Source: DAOTXN01 sp034435435
GTDB lineage: Bacteria; Chloroflexota; Anaerolineae; S140-20
NCBI GenBank assembly: GCA_034435435.1
Contig: DAOTXN010000089.1
Location: forward strand, 51,518-115,517
Direction: 5' to 3'
Length of the DNA stretch: 64,000 nt
Shown piece after piece: positions 8,363-16,952 of the stretch; the first letter of the stretch is position 1, and every line of letters starts with the position of its first letter. A model generated the notes under the pieces. The model made no database searches. It had not been told where the DNA came from and saw only the letters and a program-made list of their open reading frames with translations. The position numbers and the translations under genes are program-made.

Positions 8363-10729
8363 ATGATGAAAGAAACTCAGATCACTTACCGCCGCATGGA
8401 TTCCATCGGCAGCCGACTGCTCGTGGCTTTCGTGGCGATTGCCTTTTTGCCGGCCAGCGTCATCAGCGCCGTTTCAGTCGTGTCGGGCTTGCGCAATGGG
8501 CGGCAACAGGTGCTCAACCAATTAGAGTCGGTGATTACGCTCAAAGAGGCCGAGATTGCCGCGTGGCTTAACAGGCTGACAACCAGTCTTCCCCCCATGT
8601 TGGCCGGCGAGCAGGGGGCCGAGTATGCCAGCCGATTGCTGCAGGCAGCCGTGACCCCTGCGCAGCGTCAGGAGGCCTACGTCGAGCTGCGGAGTCGCTT
8701 TCGCCAGACCATGATACCGACGCAACTGTTCGAGGAAGTTTTTTTGATGGATCGCGAGGGCCGGGTGCTGCTATCTACGGATATCACGCAGGAAGGCAAG
8801 GTACTGCGCAACCAGCCTTTTTTTCAGCAGGGTCTAAAGGGGGCCTACGTCCATCCGCCTTCCTATTCCCCGTCGCTGGGCCGGATGTCGGTCATTGCGG
8901 TCCAGCCGGTGCTCGATCGGCAGGGGCATACATTGGGTATACTAGCCGGTCGCGCCAGCCTTGACACGCTGAATGAGATCATGGTCGAGCGGGCCGGTTT
9001 GGGCGAGACAGGGGAAACCTATCTGGTGGGCGCCAACCACGCCGTTCTCAGCGAGTTACGCTTTGTCTCCCCAGAGCAAAGCGTCAACATCTACGTGCGC
9101 ACCGCGGGCGCCAATGCTGCGCTGAAAGCGCACATTGACGGCTCCGGGCTGTATGACGACTACCGAGGGGTGGCTGTGATTGGCGTCTATCGCTGGCTAC
9201 CCGAGTTCCAAGTGGCCTTGTTGGCCGAACAAGATCAGTCGGAAGCTTTCCGGGTGGCCTATGCGACTTTGCGGGCCAATCTGGGCGTGGCGCTGGTTTG
9301 TGTGACGCTCGCCGTGTTCGCCTCTGTGCTGGTCGCCCGCAGCATTGCCGCCCCGCTGGCCCGACTGGCCGAAACCGCAACGCTGATCGCCGCAGGCAAT
9401 CTGGAAGTACAGGCGCCGGTACGCACGCAAGATGAAACGGGTCAGTTGGCCCAAGTCTTTAATCATATGACGGCCCAATTACGCGGCCTGATCGGTAACC
9501 TGGAGCAGCAAATAGCCGAACGCAAGCAGGCAGAGGCGGCGCTGCGGGAAAGCGAAGCGAGATATCGCAACATTTTTGAGACGGCGGCCGTGTCTATTTG
9601 GGAAGAGGATTTTACGGCCATCAAGGTCGCCGTTGACGAGTTGAAAAGCCAAGGCATTACTGACATTCGAGCCTATCTGGAAGAACATCCCGAATTCATA
9701 TCTCAAGCCGCGCAGTTGATCGAGATTGTAGACGTCAATCGTGCGACGCTCAGGATGTATGGCGCCGAAAGCAAAGACGCATTGGTGGGGGCATTGGAAA
9801 AAATAATAGTTCCTGAAACTGTATCAACGCTGCGTGAAGAGATCGTCGCCATCGCTGAAGGGCAGACCTTTTTTGAGACAGAGACCGTCAACCGGACCTT
9901 ACAGGGAGAGCCATTCAACGTATGGTTGACGATGGCTATTCCTGTTGAGACAGAAGCGTTGGACAGTGTGCTGGTAAGTATCATAGACATCACCGAGCGC
10001 AAGCGAGCCGAGGACGAACGAGAAGCGCTGATCGCTGAATTGGAGGCCAAGAATGCCGAGCTGGAACGCTTCACTTATACCGTCTCTCACGACCTAAAGA
10101 GTCCTCTCATCACCATTCAAGGATTCCTAGGCTTTCTGAAACAAGAGATAGAGGAAGGAAACATTGAGCGCGCCAAAGCCGATATTACGCGCATCGCTGG
10201 CGCCGCGGCCAAGATGCATCAGTTGTTGAGTGATTTGCTAGAGTTGTCGCGTGTTGGTCGGCTGATGAACTCGCCGCAAAAAGTGTCTTTTGGCGAGCTA
10301 GCGCGCGAGGCGGTGAGCATGGTGACCGGGCGGTTGACAGAACGAGGCGTCGTGATAGACATCGCCCCCGACATGTCCGAGGTCTATGGCGACCGCGCCC
10401 GGCTACGTGAGGTGCTAGAAAACCTGCTGGACAACGCGGTCAAGTATATGGGCGAGCAGCCGCAACCGCGGGTTGAGATCGGAGTCCGATGCGACTCGGG
10501 AGAAACCGTGTTTTTTGTGCGCGACAATGGCGTCGGCATCGATCCCAACTATCAAGACAAGGTGTTTGGTTTGTTTGAAAAGCTGGACCACCGCAGCGAG
10601 GGCACGGGCGTGGGACTGGCCATCGTCAAGCGCATCGTCGAGGTGCACGGCGGGCGGATATGGGTTGAATCGGAAGGGATTGGACAGGGGAGTACCTTTT
10701 GTTTTACCCTGCCGAGGTGTGAAGCGTGA
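8363..10729 (+). CDS. Membrane sensor histidine kinase (dCache, HAMP, PAS)
   Basis: 788 residues from ATG 8363; the frame is also open from ATG 8336, but GGAGAG at 8346-8351 fits 8363 better. A transmembrane helix near residue 20-40 is followed by a large extracytoplasmic double-Cache-like domain to about 295, a second transmembrane helix (about 315-335), HAMP (about 335-390), PAS (about 405-550), HisKA (YTVSHDLKSP) and HATPase_c (NLLDNAVKYMG, DNGVGIDP, GTGVGLAIVKR). dCache domains normally bind small metabolites such as amino acids or carboxylates. It lies 78 bases after the previous kinase. Its last codon and TGA fall in a GCGTGA word belonging to the dispersed TTTCACG/CGTGAAA repeat family, which continues downstream. 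Confidence 0.9.
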   Translation: MMKETQITYRRMDSIGSRLLVAFVAIAFLPASVISAVSVVSGLRNGRQQVLNQLESVITLKEAEIAAWLNRLTTSLPPMLAGEQGAEYASRLLQAAVTPAQRQEAYVELRSRFRQTMIPTQLFEEVFLMDREGRVLLSTDITQEGKVLRNQPFFQQGLKGAYVHPPSYSPSLGRMSVIAVQPVLDRQGHTLGILAGRASLDTLNEIMVERAGLGETGETYLVGANHAVLSELRFVSPEQSVNIYVRTAGANAALKAHIDGSGLYDDYRGVAVIGVYRWLPEFQVALLAEQDQSEAFRVAYATLRANLGVALVCVTLAVFASVLVARSIAAPLARLAETATLIAAGNLEVQAPVRTQDETGQLAQVFNHMTAQLRGLIGNLEQQIAERKQAEAALRESEARYRNIFETAAVSIWEEDFTAIKVAVDELKSQGITDIRAYLEEHPEFISQAAQLIEIVDVNRATLRMYGAESKDALVGALEKIIVPETVSTLREEIVAIAEGQTFFETETVNRTLQGEPFNVWLTMAIPVETEALDSVLVSIIDITERKRAEDEREALIAELEAKNAELERFTYTVSHDLKSPLITIQGFLGFLKQEIEEGNIERAKADITRIAGAAAKMHQLLSDLLELSRVGRLMNSPQKVSFGELAREAVSMVTGRLTERGVVIDIAPDMSEVYGDRARLREVLENLLDNAVKYMGEQPQPRVEIGVRCDSGETVFFVRDNGVGIDPNYQDKVFGLFEKLDHRSEGTGVGLAIVKRIVEVHGGRIWVESEGIGQGSTFCFTLPRCEA

Positions 10730-10758
10730 ATTTACGTTTCACATCGGAGGTGAAAACT

Positions 10759-11271
10759 ATGCGAAAGGAACTGATCGCGTGTTTGCTGGTCACGGCGGGT
10801 CTGTGGGGGCGCCGGCCTGGATCGCTACGACCGCCAGCAGGATACTTTTGTGCAATATCTGCACGACGATAACGACCCGGCCAGTATCAGCAGCAGATGA
10901 TGGTCGCAGGATGCGATGCCTTTATCGCAAAACCGGTCAACGTCAGGAAATTGCTCGGCTTACTAGAGACCCACTTGAAGCTGGAGTGGGTGTACGACGA
11001 GGCGGCGGTCGTCGCTGAGTTGGGCGCGGCGACCGCCGGGCCTGAGACGCCGACCGTCCCTCGCGTAGCTCTGCCGCCGAAAGAACTGGCGCTTTTGAGG
11101 GAATTGGCGACAACAGGTGATATGAGAGGTGTGCAGGAGCGAGCCGCTTACCTGGCGCAGATGGACAAAAAGTATGCGCCGTTGGCCCGGCGGCTGGAGC
11201 AGTTGGCCCGGAGCTTTCAAGAGGAACAGATTTTGGATCTCATCGAGATGCAGCAGGGGGAAGAGCCATGA
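10759..11271 (+). pseudogene. Remnant of a secreted-propeller hybrid histidine kinase
   Basis: Three pieces of one gene type lie in order but out of frame. A strong GGAGG (10746-10750) precedes ATG 10759, which opens a signal-peptide-like stretch (MRKELIACLLVTAGLW). From 10814, in another frame, comes one two-component propeller (Reg_prop) blade, GLDRYDRQQDTFVQYL then HDDNDPAS, ending in TGA 10898-10900. From 10897, in the first frame, comes the C-terminal end of a receiver domain, GCDAFIAKPVN, followed by about 90 residues resembling the tail that follows receivers in hybrid kinases. An intact relative has around 1000 or more residues between these points, so the middle (propeller, kinase core, most of the receiver) was deleted. 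The 3' piece (ATG 10897 to TGA 11269-11271) could still make 124 residues and overlaps the next gene by ATGA. Confidence 0.75.
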
Positions 11272-14200
11272 GCGACCATGCGCGGGAAGCGGCTCAATCT
11301 AATCTCCATCAGCACACCATCCTGATCGTAGACGACAACCCTGACAACCTGGCGGTGCTCTCGGATCATTTAGAGGCGCACGACTTTAGAATCCTGGCGG
11401 CTCAGGATGGCGCCAAAGCGCTCGAGCGAGCCGCGCGCGTCCGCCCGGATCTGATTTTGTTAGACGTGATCATGCCGGGCATAGATGGCTTTGAGACGTG
11501 CCGCCGCTTAAAATCGGATGCGGCGACCCAGGATATTCCGATCATCTTTATGACCGTCCTGGGCGGCACAGAAGACAAGCTCAAAGCATTTAAGCTGGGG
11601 GCGGTTGACTATATCACCAAGCCGGTGATGCACCAGGAGGTTCTGGCGCGCATCACCACCCACCTGCGCATTCAGAGCCTGACCCGCCAGCTCGAACAAA
11701 CTCGTGACGAGTTGGCGACGCAGGTGGAGGAAAGAACCACCGAGCTGGTCCAGGCCAATCGGCGCTTGCATTCCGAGATCGCGGAACGTAAATTGGCCGA
11801 AGAGACGGCGCGCAGGAGTGAAGAGCGTCTGCAAACTGTGCTGGACACGGTGCAGGCCGGAATTCTCATTATCGACATCGAAACGCACACCATTTTAGAT
11901 GCGAACCCGGCCGCGCTCCAGATGATCGGCGCGCCGAAAGAAAAAGTGATCGGCGCTGTGTGCCATCAATTTATTTGCCTGGCCGAACAGGGCCACTGTC
12001 CTGTGACCGACCTGGGGCTGGTCGTGGATAATTCAGAGCGGGTCTTGCTCACAGCTAACGGTGAGGCCAGGGCCATCCTCAAAACGGCCGCCCCGGTCGA
12101 GTTGGGAGGTCGGCGCTGCCTGATCGAAAGCTTTGTTGACATTGCTGAACGCAAGTGGGCCGAAGAAGCGCTGCGCGAGAGCGAAGAACGTTATCGGGCT
12201 TTGTACGAAGACAACCCCTCCATGTATTTCACTGTAGACGCGGATGGCATTGTGCTGTCGGTCAACAAGTTTGGGGCCCAGCAGCTCGGTTACATGGTAG
12301 AGGAACTGGTCGGGCAGTCGGTGCTGCAGGTATTCCACCCAGACGACAAAGCCGCCGTTAGAGATCAATTTGCGGCGTGCATCCAGAGCGCCGGCGAGGC
12401 GGCGAGCTGGGAGTTCCGCAAGGTGCGCCAGGACGGCAGCGTGCTGTGGGTCGAGGAACGAGCGCGCGCCGTGCGCCGGGCCGACGGAAGCGTCGTTGTC
12501 CTCATTGTGTGCGACGATATCACCGAGCGCAAGCGGGCCGAGACCGAGCTGCGCCGCCGGGCCGACGAGCTGGCCGTCATCACCCGCATTAGCCGCGAGG
12601 TTACGTCTGTGCCCGACCTGAGCCAAATGCTCGATTCGATTGCGTACCGCGCGGCCGAGTTGTGTCGGGCAGACGCAAGTGGGGTGTTTGCCTACCGCTC
12701 AGATGGGCAATTGTACGTGGAGGCCAGTTGCGGGGTATCCGGCCAGTTCGTTGACGTGCTCAATGCGCAGGGCGTGTCGTCGGGGAGCAGCGCCATCGGG
12801 CGCGCGGTGGCCGCGCGCCATCCGATTCAGATCTATGATACCGCGGTCGAGCCTGACTACCCCTACAGCCAACTGGCCGCGTCCGAGGATATCCACGCGG
12901 TGCTGGCCGTGCCGATGTTGCGCGCCGACGAGGTAATCGGCGGCATTGTGCTGTGGCATCGCCAGCCGCGCCGCTTTGCCCCGGACGAGGTGGCTTTTTT
13001 GCAGGCCCTGGCGCAGCAGTGCGTAAACGCCGTAGAAAACGCTCGCTTGTTCGAGGAGACCAAGCGGCTGTACCAGGCCGAGCAGCAGCAACGCCAGCGA
13101 GCCGAGAAATTGCATGAGGCGGCGCTCGCCCTGACTACCAGCCTCGACCGGGATGAGGTCGTCGAGCACGTGCTGGCCCAGTTACAAGAGGTGGTGCCTT
13201 TTGATAGCGCCTCGGTGCAATTGCTCCAGGGCAACCGGTTGGAGGTGGTCGCCGGGCGCGGTTTTAACAACTTGCCGGAGCTTCTGGGTCTATCGTTCTT
13301 GATCGGTGCGGACAATCCCAACTCCAAAGTGGCTCTCACGCGAGCTCCTGTGATCCTGGAGGATGCGTGGGCGAGTTTTGAGATTTTTCGCCGCGAGCCA
13401 TACGCTGCGGCCCACATCCGGGGTTGGCTGGGCGCGCCGATGCTGGTAGGCGAGCAGTTGATCGGGATGATCACGCTGGACAAGCGTGAGCCTGGCTTTT
13501 ATAATCAGGAGCACGCCCGATTGGTCCAGGCCTTTGCGGCCCAGGCCGCCATTGCTATCGAAAACGCCCGGCTGTATGCCAGTCGCGCAGCCTTGATCGC
13601 CGAGCTGGAGGCCAAGAACGCCGAACTGGAACGCTTCACCTACACCGTCTCGCACGACTTGAAGGTCCCGCTGATCACCATTCGCGGCTTTTTGGGTTTT
13701 TTGGAGCAGGATGCGCTGGCAGGTAACATCGCGCAGGTCAAAGCGGACATGGCCCGTATCCTCAGCGCCGCCGACAAGATGCAGCAGTTGTTGGACGAGC
13801 TGCTGGAGCTTTCCCGTATTGGGCGGCTGATGAACCCGCCTGAGGAGATACCGCTAGGAGAACTCGCGCGCGAAGCGGTGAGTCTGGCAGCCGGCCGGCT
13901 GGCCGGACGAAGTGTGGAGGTGAACATCGCTTCTGACCTGCCCATCGTCCATGGCGACCGTCCCCGATTACGGCAAGTGCTGCAAAATCTGGTAGACAAT
14001 GCCATCAAGTATATGGGCAGCCAGCCGCATCCCTGTGTGGAAATCGGGGCGCGGCGCGACGGCGAGGAGACGGTCTTTTTTGTGCGAGACAATGGCATCG
14101 GCATTGAGCCGCGCTACCACGACCAGGTGTTTGAATTATTCGCCAAGCTGGACCACCGCAGCGAAGGCACAGGGATGGGACTGGCTATCATCAAGCGCAT

Positions 14201-14312
14201 CGTAGAAGTGCACGGCGGGCGTATCTGGATCGAATCGGAAGGCGCCGGAAAAGGTAGCACCTTTTGCTTCACGTTGCCGGATAATAGAACATCAACCCAT
14301 AGAGAGAGGTGA
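11268..14312 (+). CDS. Soluble hybrid sensor kinase: receiver, two PAS, two GAF, kinase core
   Basis: 1014 residues, no membrane helix. Order: receiver (about 18-135; phospho-acceptor in LLDVIMPG, Lys in YITKPV), coiled coil (135-180), a Cys-containing PAS (about 185-295) with CHQFIC and GHCPVTDLG, a second PAS (about 300-430), GAF (about 440-590), GAF (about 610-770), HisKA (YTVSHDLKVP) and HATPase_c (NLVDNAIKYMG, GTGMGLAIIKR). An N-terminal receiver on a kinase usually makes activity depend on phosphorylation by a partner. The Cys-rich PAS recurs in the kinase at 15338 and suggests metal or redox sensing. The start overlaps the remnant gene by ATGA, so the promoter and translation of the old hybrid gene may still drive this one. 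Confidence 0.92.
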   Translation: MSDHAREAAQSNLHQHTILIVDDNPDNLAVLSDHLEAHDFRILAAQDGAKALERAARVRPDLILLDVIMPGIDGFETCRRLKSDAATQDIPIIFMTVLGGTEDKLKAFKLGAVDYITKPVMHQEVLARITTHLRIQSLTRQLEQTRDELATQVEERTTELVQANRRLHSEIAERKLAEETARRSEERLQTVLDTVQAGILIIDIETHTILDANPAALQMIGAPKEKVIGAVCHQFICLAEQGHCPVTDLGLVVDNSERVLLTANGEARAILKTAAPVELGGRRCLIESFVDIAERKWAEEALRESEERYRALYEDNPSMYFTVDADGIVLSVNKFGAQQLGYMVEELVGQSVLQVFHPDDKAAVRDQFAACIQSAGEAASWEFRKVRQDGSVLWVEERARAVRRADGSVVVLIVCDDITERKRAETELRRRADELAVITRISREVTSVPDLSQMLDSIAYRAAELCRADASGVFAYRSDGQLYVEASCGVSGQFVDVLNAQGVSSGSSAIGRAVAARHPIQIYDTAVEPDYPYSQLAASEDIHAVLAVPMLRADEVIGGIVLWHRQPRRFAPDEVAFLQALAQQCVNAVENARLFEETKRLYQAEQQQRQRAEKLHEAALALTTSLDRDEVVEHVLAQLQEVVPFDSASVQLLQGNRLEVVAGRGFNNLPELLGLSFLIGADNPNSKVALTRAPVILEDAWASFEIFRREPYAAAHIRGWLGAPMLVGEQLIGMITLDKREPGFYNQEHARLVQAFAAQAAIAIENARLYASRAALIAELEAKNAELERFTYTVSHDLKVPLITIRGFLGFLEQDALAGNIAQVKADMARILSAADKMQQLLDELLELSRIGRLMNPPEEIPLGELAREAVSLAAGRLAGRSVEVNIASDLPIVHGDRPRLRQVLQNLVDNAIKYMGSQPHPCVEIGARRDGEETVFFVRDNGIGIEPRYHDQVFELFAKLDHRSEGTGMGLAIIKRIVEVHGGRIWIESEGAGKGSTFCFTLPDNRTSTHRER

Positions 14313-14316
14313 AAAC

Positions 14317-14769
14317 ATGATAGGCAAACCTCTGGTTATCCTGCTGATTGAAGACAATCCAGACCACGCCGAGTTGATCTTGCGCAACTTGAAAGATCAC
14401 CTGGAGGCCAGTAAAGTCTACCACCTCCCGGATGGCGCGGCGGCGTTGGACTATTTATACCGCTGCGGTGAGTATGTCAGCCCGGAAAAGAGTCCCCATC
14501 CAGACGTGATCTTGTTGGACTTGCGCCTGCCCAAAATTGACGGCCTGGAGGTGTTGAGAAAGGTCAAAGCCGACGAGAAGCTGCACGCCATCCCGGTGGT
14601 GATCCTTACCACCTCCGAAGCGGAAAATGACATTGCCCAGGCCTACGAGAATCACGCCAACAGCTACCTGGTCAAACCGGTGGATTTTGACATGTTTGCC
14701 CAATTGATGCAAGACCTGGGGTTTTACTGGTTGCGCTGGAACCGCCGGCCATGGGAGCAGTTGAGTTGA
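14317..14769 (+). CDS. Single-domain response regulator, Rcp1-like
   Basis: 150 residues, a receiver domain only. The acidic pocket is in LLIEDNPDHAE, the phospho-acceptor Asp in ILLDLRLPKIDG, the conserved Thr in ILTTS and the Lys in YLVKPVDFD. The long insertion after helix 2 and the HAELI start are typical of the small receivers that partner phytochrome-type kinases (Rcp1). There is no output domain, so it either relays phosphate or acts by protein contact. It lies 4 bases after the hybrid kinase stop with a good ribosome site (GAGAGGTG) inside the end of that gene. The next gene is a close paralogue. Likely partners are the HDLKSP-type kinases of this island. Confidence 0.92.
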   Translation: MIGKPLVILLIEDNPDHAELILRNLKDHLEASKVYHLPDGAAALDYLYRCGEYVSPEKSPHPDVILLDLRLPKIDGLEVLRKVKADEKLHAIPVVILTTSEAENDIAQAYENHANSYLVKPVDFDMFAQLMQDLGFYWLRWNRRPWEQLS

Positions 14770-14836
14770 GAACGAGACCCCGCATGTTTTACATTATCAG
14801 ATAGCGCTCAATCAACACACCACGAGGAGTGAGGAA

Positions 14837-15280
14837 ATGAAAGGCGAACCCCTGATCATTTTGCTCGTTGAAGACAACCCCGACCACGCCGAGCTGGTGC
14901 GGCGCAGCTTTCAAGAACATCGCGTGGTCAACTGCATCTATCACGTCGCCGACGGCGAAGCCGCCCTGGATTATCTTTTTCAACGAGGTCTATACAGCGA
15001 CCCTCAGGACAGCCCTGAACCCCACGTCATCCTGCTAGACTTGCGCTTGCCCAAGATTGATGGCCTGGATGTGCTCAAAGAGATCAAAGCCCTTCCCAAG
15101 CTGCGGCGTATCCCGGTGGTCGTTCTCACCACCTCCCAGGCAGAAAGAGACCTGGCCGGAGCTTACGACAACTATGTCAATAGTTACCTGGTCAAGCCCG
15201 TGGACTTTGACAAATTCACCACGTTAATGGACGACCTGGGCTTTTACTGGCTGTGTTGGAACCGTCGGCCCTGGTCGTGA
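14837..15280 (+). CDS. Single-domain response regulator, Rcp1-like (paralogue)
   Basis: 147 residues, again only a receiver. Key residues: LLVEDNPDHAE acidic pair, ILLDLRLPKIDG phospho-acceptor, VLTTS Thr and YLVKPVDFD Lys. The sequence is strikingly close to the preceding regulator, from the LRLPKIDGL box to the shared ending (DLGFYWL then WNRRPW), so the pair arose by tandem duplication. GAGGAGTGAGGAA gives a strong ribosome site. The spacer of 67 bases between the two regulators holds nothing recognisable. Two near-identical receivers beside several near-identical kinases suggests a branched or buffered phosphorelay. Confidence 0.92.
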   Translation: MKGEPLIILLVEDNPDHAELVRRSFQEHRVVNCIYHVADGEAALDYLFQRGLYSDPQDSPEPHVILLDLRLPKIDGLDVLKEIKALPKLRRIPVVVLTTSQAERDLAGAYDNYVNSYLVKPVDFDKFTTLMDDLGFYWLCWNRRPWS

Positions 15281-15337
15281 TTGACCGTTGAATAGCCGGA
15301 TAACCTGCCGCTACCTGACCGGCAACCGGAGGCAAAC

Positions 15338-16891
15338 ATGCACGCACAAACGGTCCGCGTACTAGTCGTGGAAGACGAAGAAGCCCATGCCGAATTGATG
15401 CGCCGTGCGTTTTCGGCCCTCGGGCCTCACACCGACCGCTTTGATCTGACAGTAACCGGCAGCCTGAATGAGGCCCGCGACTGGCTGGCTCGGGGCGCTC
15501 AACCCGACCTGGTCATTGCCGATTTGCTCCTGCCCGATGGGCGGGGCACGGAACTCTTGTCCACCACCGATGGCAAGCCCGGTTTTCCTATGGTCGTGAT
15601 GACCAGCTACGGCAACGAGGAAGTGGCCGTAGAAGCAATGAAGGCCGGCGCTTTGGATTACGTGGTCAAGTCGGTGCAGGCCCTGGCCGACATGCCCCGC
15701 GTCGCCGAGCGCGCCCTGCGCGAGTGGGGGCACATCCGCCAGCGGGAGCGGGCCGAGGCAGCCTTGCGGGAGAGTGAACACCGCCTCAAGAGCATCCTAG
15801 ACTCGGTCCAGGCCGGCATTGTTATCATTGACGCCGAGACGCGCGAAATCGTAGACGCCAATCCGGCCGCGCTTCAGATGGTCGGCGCGGATCGGCGCGA
15901 GGTGGTTGGCTCTATCTGCCACCGCTTCATCTGCCCCACCGAACAGCACCAATGCCCGATCTGCGATTTAGGCTTGAACGCAGACAATTCGGAGCGTGTC
16001 TTGCTCACATCTCGTGGTGAGCAGGTGCCCATCCTCAAAAACGTGGTCGTGACGACGCTAGGCGGGCGGGCCTGTCTCATCGAAAGCTTTGTAAATATCG
16101 CCGCCCGCAAACGCGCCGAAGAAGAGGTGCGTCGCAACGCCACTGAGTTGGCCGCTGCCGTCGCTCGTTTGCAGGAGTTGGACCGCCTCAAGAACGAGTT
16201 TATCCAGAACGCCTCCCACGAGTTGCGCACGCCGCTGGCGCTCATCCGGGGCTATGCCGAGATGTTGCTGATGGGCGCAATGGGCGGGCTGTCGCCGGAA
16301 CAACACGAGTCCATCGCCATCATCACGCGCCGGGCCAGGATGTTGAGTGACATGGTGCAAGATATTACTATCGTCCTGGAAGTTGAGTCTAGCCCCTTGG
16401 AGCCTGTGGCGGTAGATCTGAGTGAACTGGCTCAGGCGGTCATGGAGGATTTTCAAATGCCCATTGAACAGGCCAAACTGACCTTGCGCGCCGAGATCGC
16501 CCCGCACTTGCCTCCGGCGCGAGGGTCCATCACCCATCTGCGCCGGGTGTTGGACAACCTGTTGAGCAACGCCATTAAATTTACCCCGGCCGGGGGGCGC
16601 ATTGACTTGCGCGCGCGCCAGGCCGGGGAACAGGTCGTTCTGGAGGTGAGCGATACAGGCATCGGTATCGCCAGCGACCAGTTGGATCGCATTTTCGACC
16701 GCTTTTATCAGATCGATGGCTCGACCAGTCGGCGCTACGGAGGTATGGGCTTGGGATTGGCGTTAGTCAAAGAGATCGTCGAGAGGCATCGCGGCAGCGT
16801 GATGGTGACGAGCCAGCTGGGTCAAGGCAGCACTTTTACCGTGACCCTGCCCATTTATCGCTACGAGGACGGTCCTCCTCACGCTGCCTAA
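15338..16891 (+). CDS. Soluble receiver-PAS-histidine kinase
   Basis: 517 residues. Receiver (about 5-125; phospho-acceptor in IADLLLPDG; the Lys is kept in YVVKS but the usual following Pro is absent), PAS (about 145-262) with a Cys cluster CHRFICPTEQHQCPICDLG, HisKA (about 285-350) with NASHELRTPLAL, and HATPase_c (about 395-505) with NLLSNAIKFTP, DTGIGI and GMGLGLALVKE. The kinase core is of the classical HELRTP type, unlike the HDLKSP type of all other kinases here, so it is a distinct lineage even though its PAS is a close copy of the one in the 11268 gene. That mixture points to domain shuffling within the island. GGAGG lies 8 bases before the ATG. Confidence 0.92.
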   Translation: MHAQTVRVLVVEDEEAHAELMRRAFSALGPHTDRFDLTVTGSLNEARDWLARGAQPDLVIADLLLPDGRGTELLSTTDGKPGFPMVVMTSYGNEEVAVEAMKAGALDYVVKSVQALADMPRVAERALREWGHIRQRERAEAALRESEHRLKSILDSVQAGIVIIDAETREIVDANPAALQMVGADRREVVGSICHRFICPTEQHQCPICDLGLNADNSERVLLTSRGEQVPILKNVVVTTLGGRACLIESFVNIAARKRAEEEVRRNATELAAAVARLQELDRLKNEFIQNASHELRTPLALIRGYAEMLLMGAMGGLSPEQHESIAIITRRARMLSDMVQDITIVLEVESSPLEPVAVDLSELAQAVMEDFQMPIEQAKLTLRAEIAPHLPPARGSITHLRRVLDNLLSNAIKFTPAGGRIDLRARQAGEQVVLEVSDTGIGIASDQLDRIFDRFYQIDGSTSRRYGGMGLGLALVKEIVERHRGSVMVTSQLGQGSTFTVTLPIYRYEDGPPHAA

Positions 16892-16952
16892 CCCGACTCA
16901 GTTTGCATCAGACTGGGCCGGAATCAAGCATGGGGGGAAAGGTGTCATCCTT

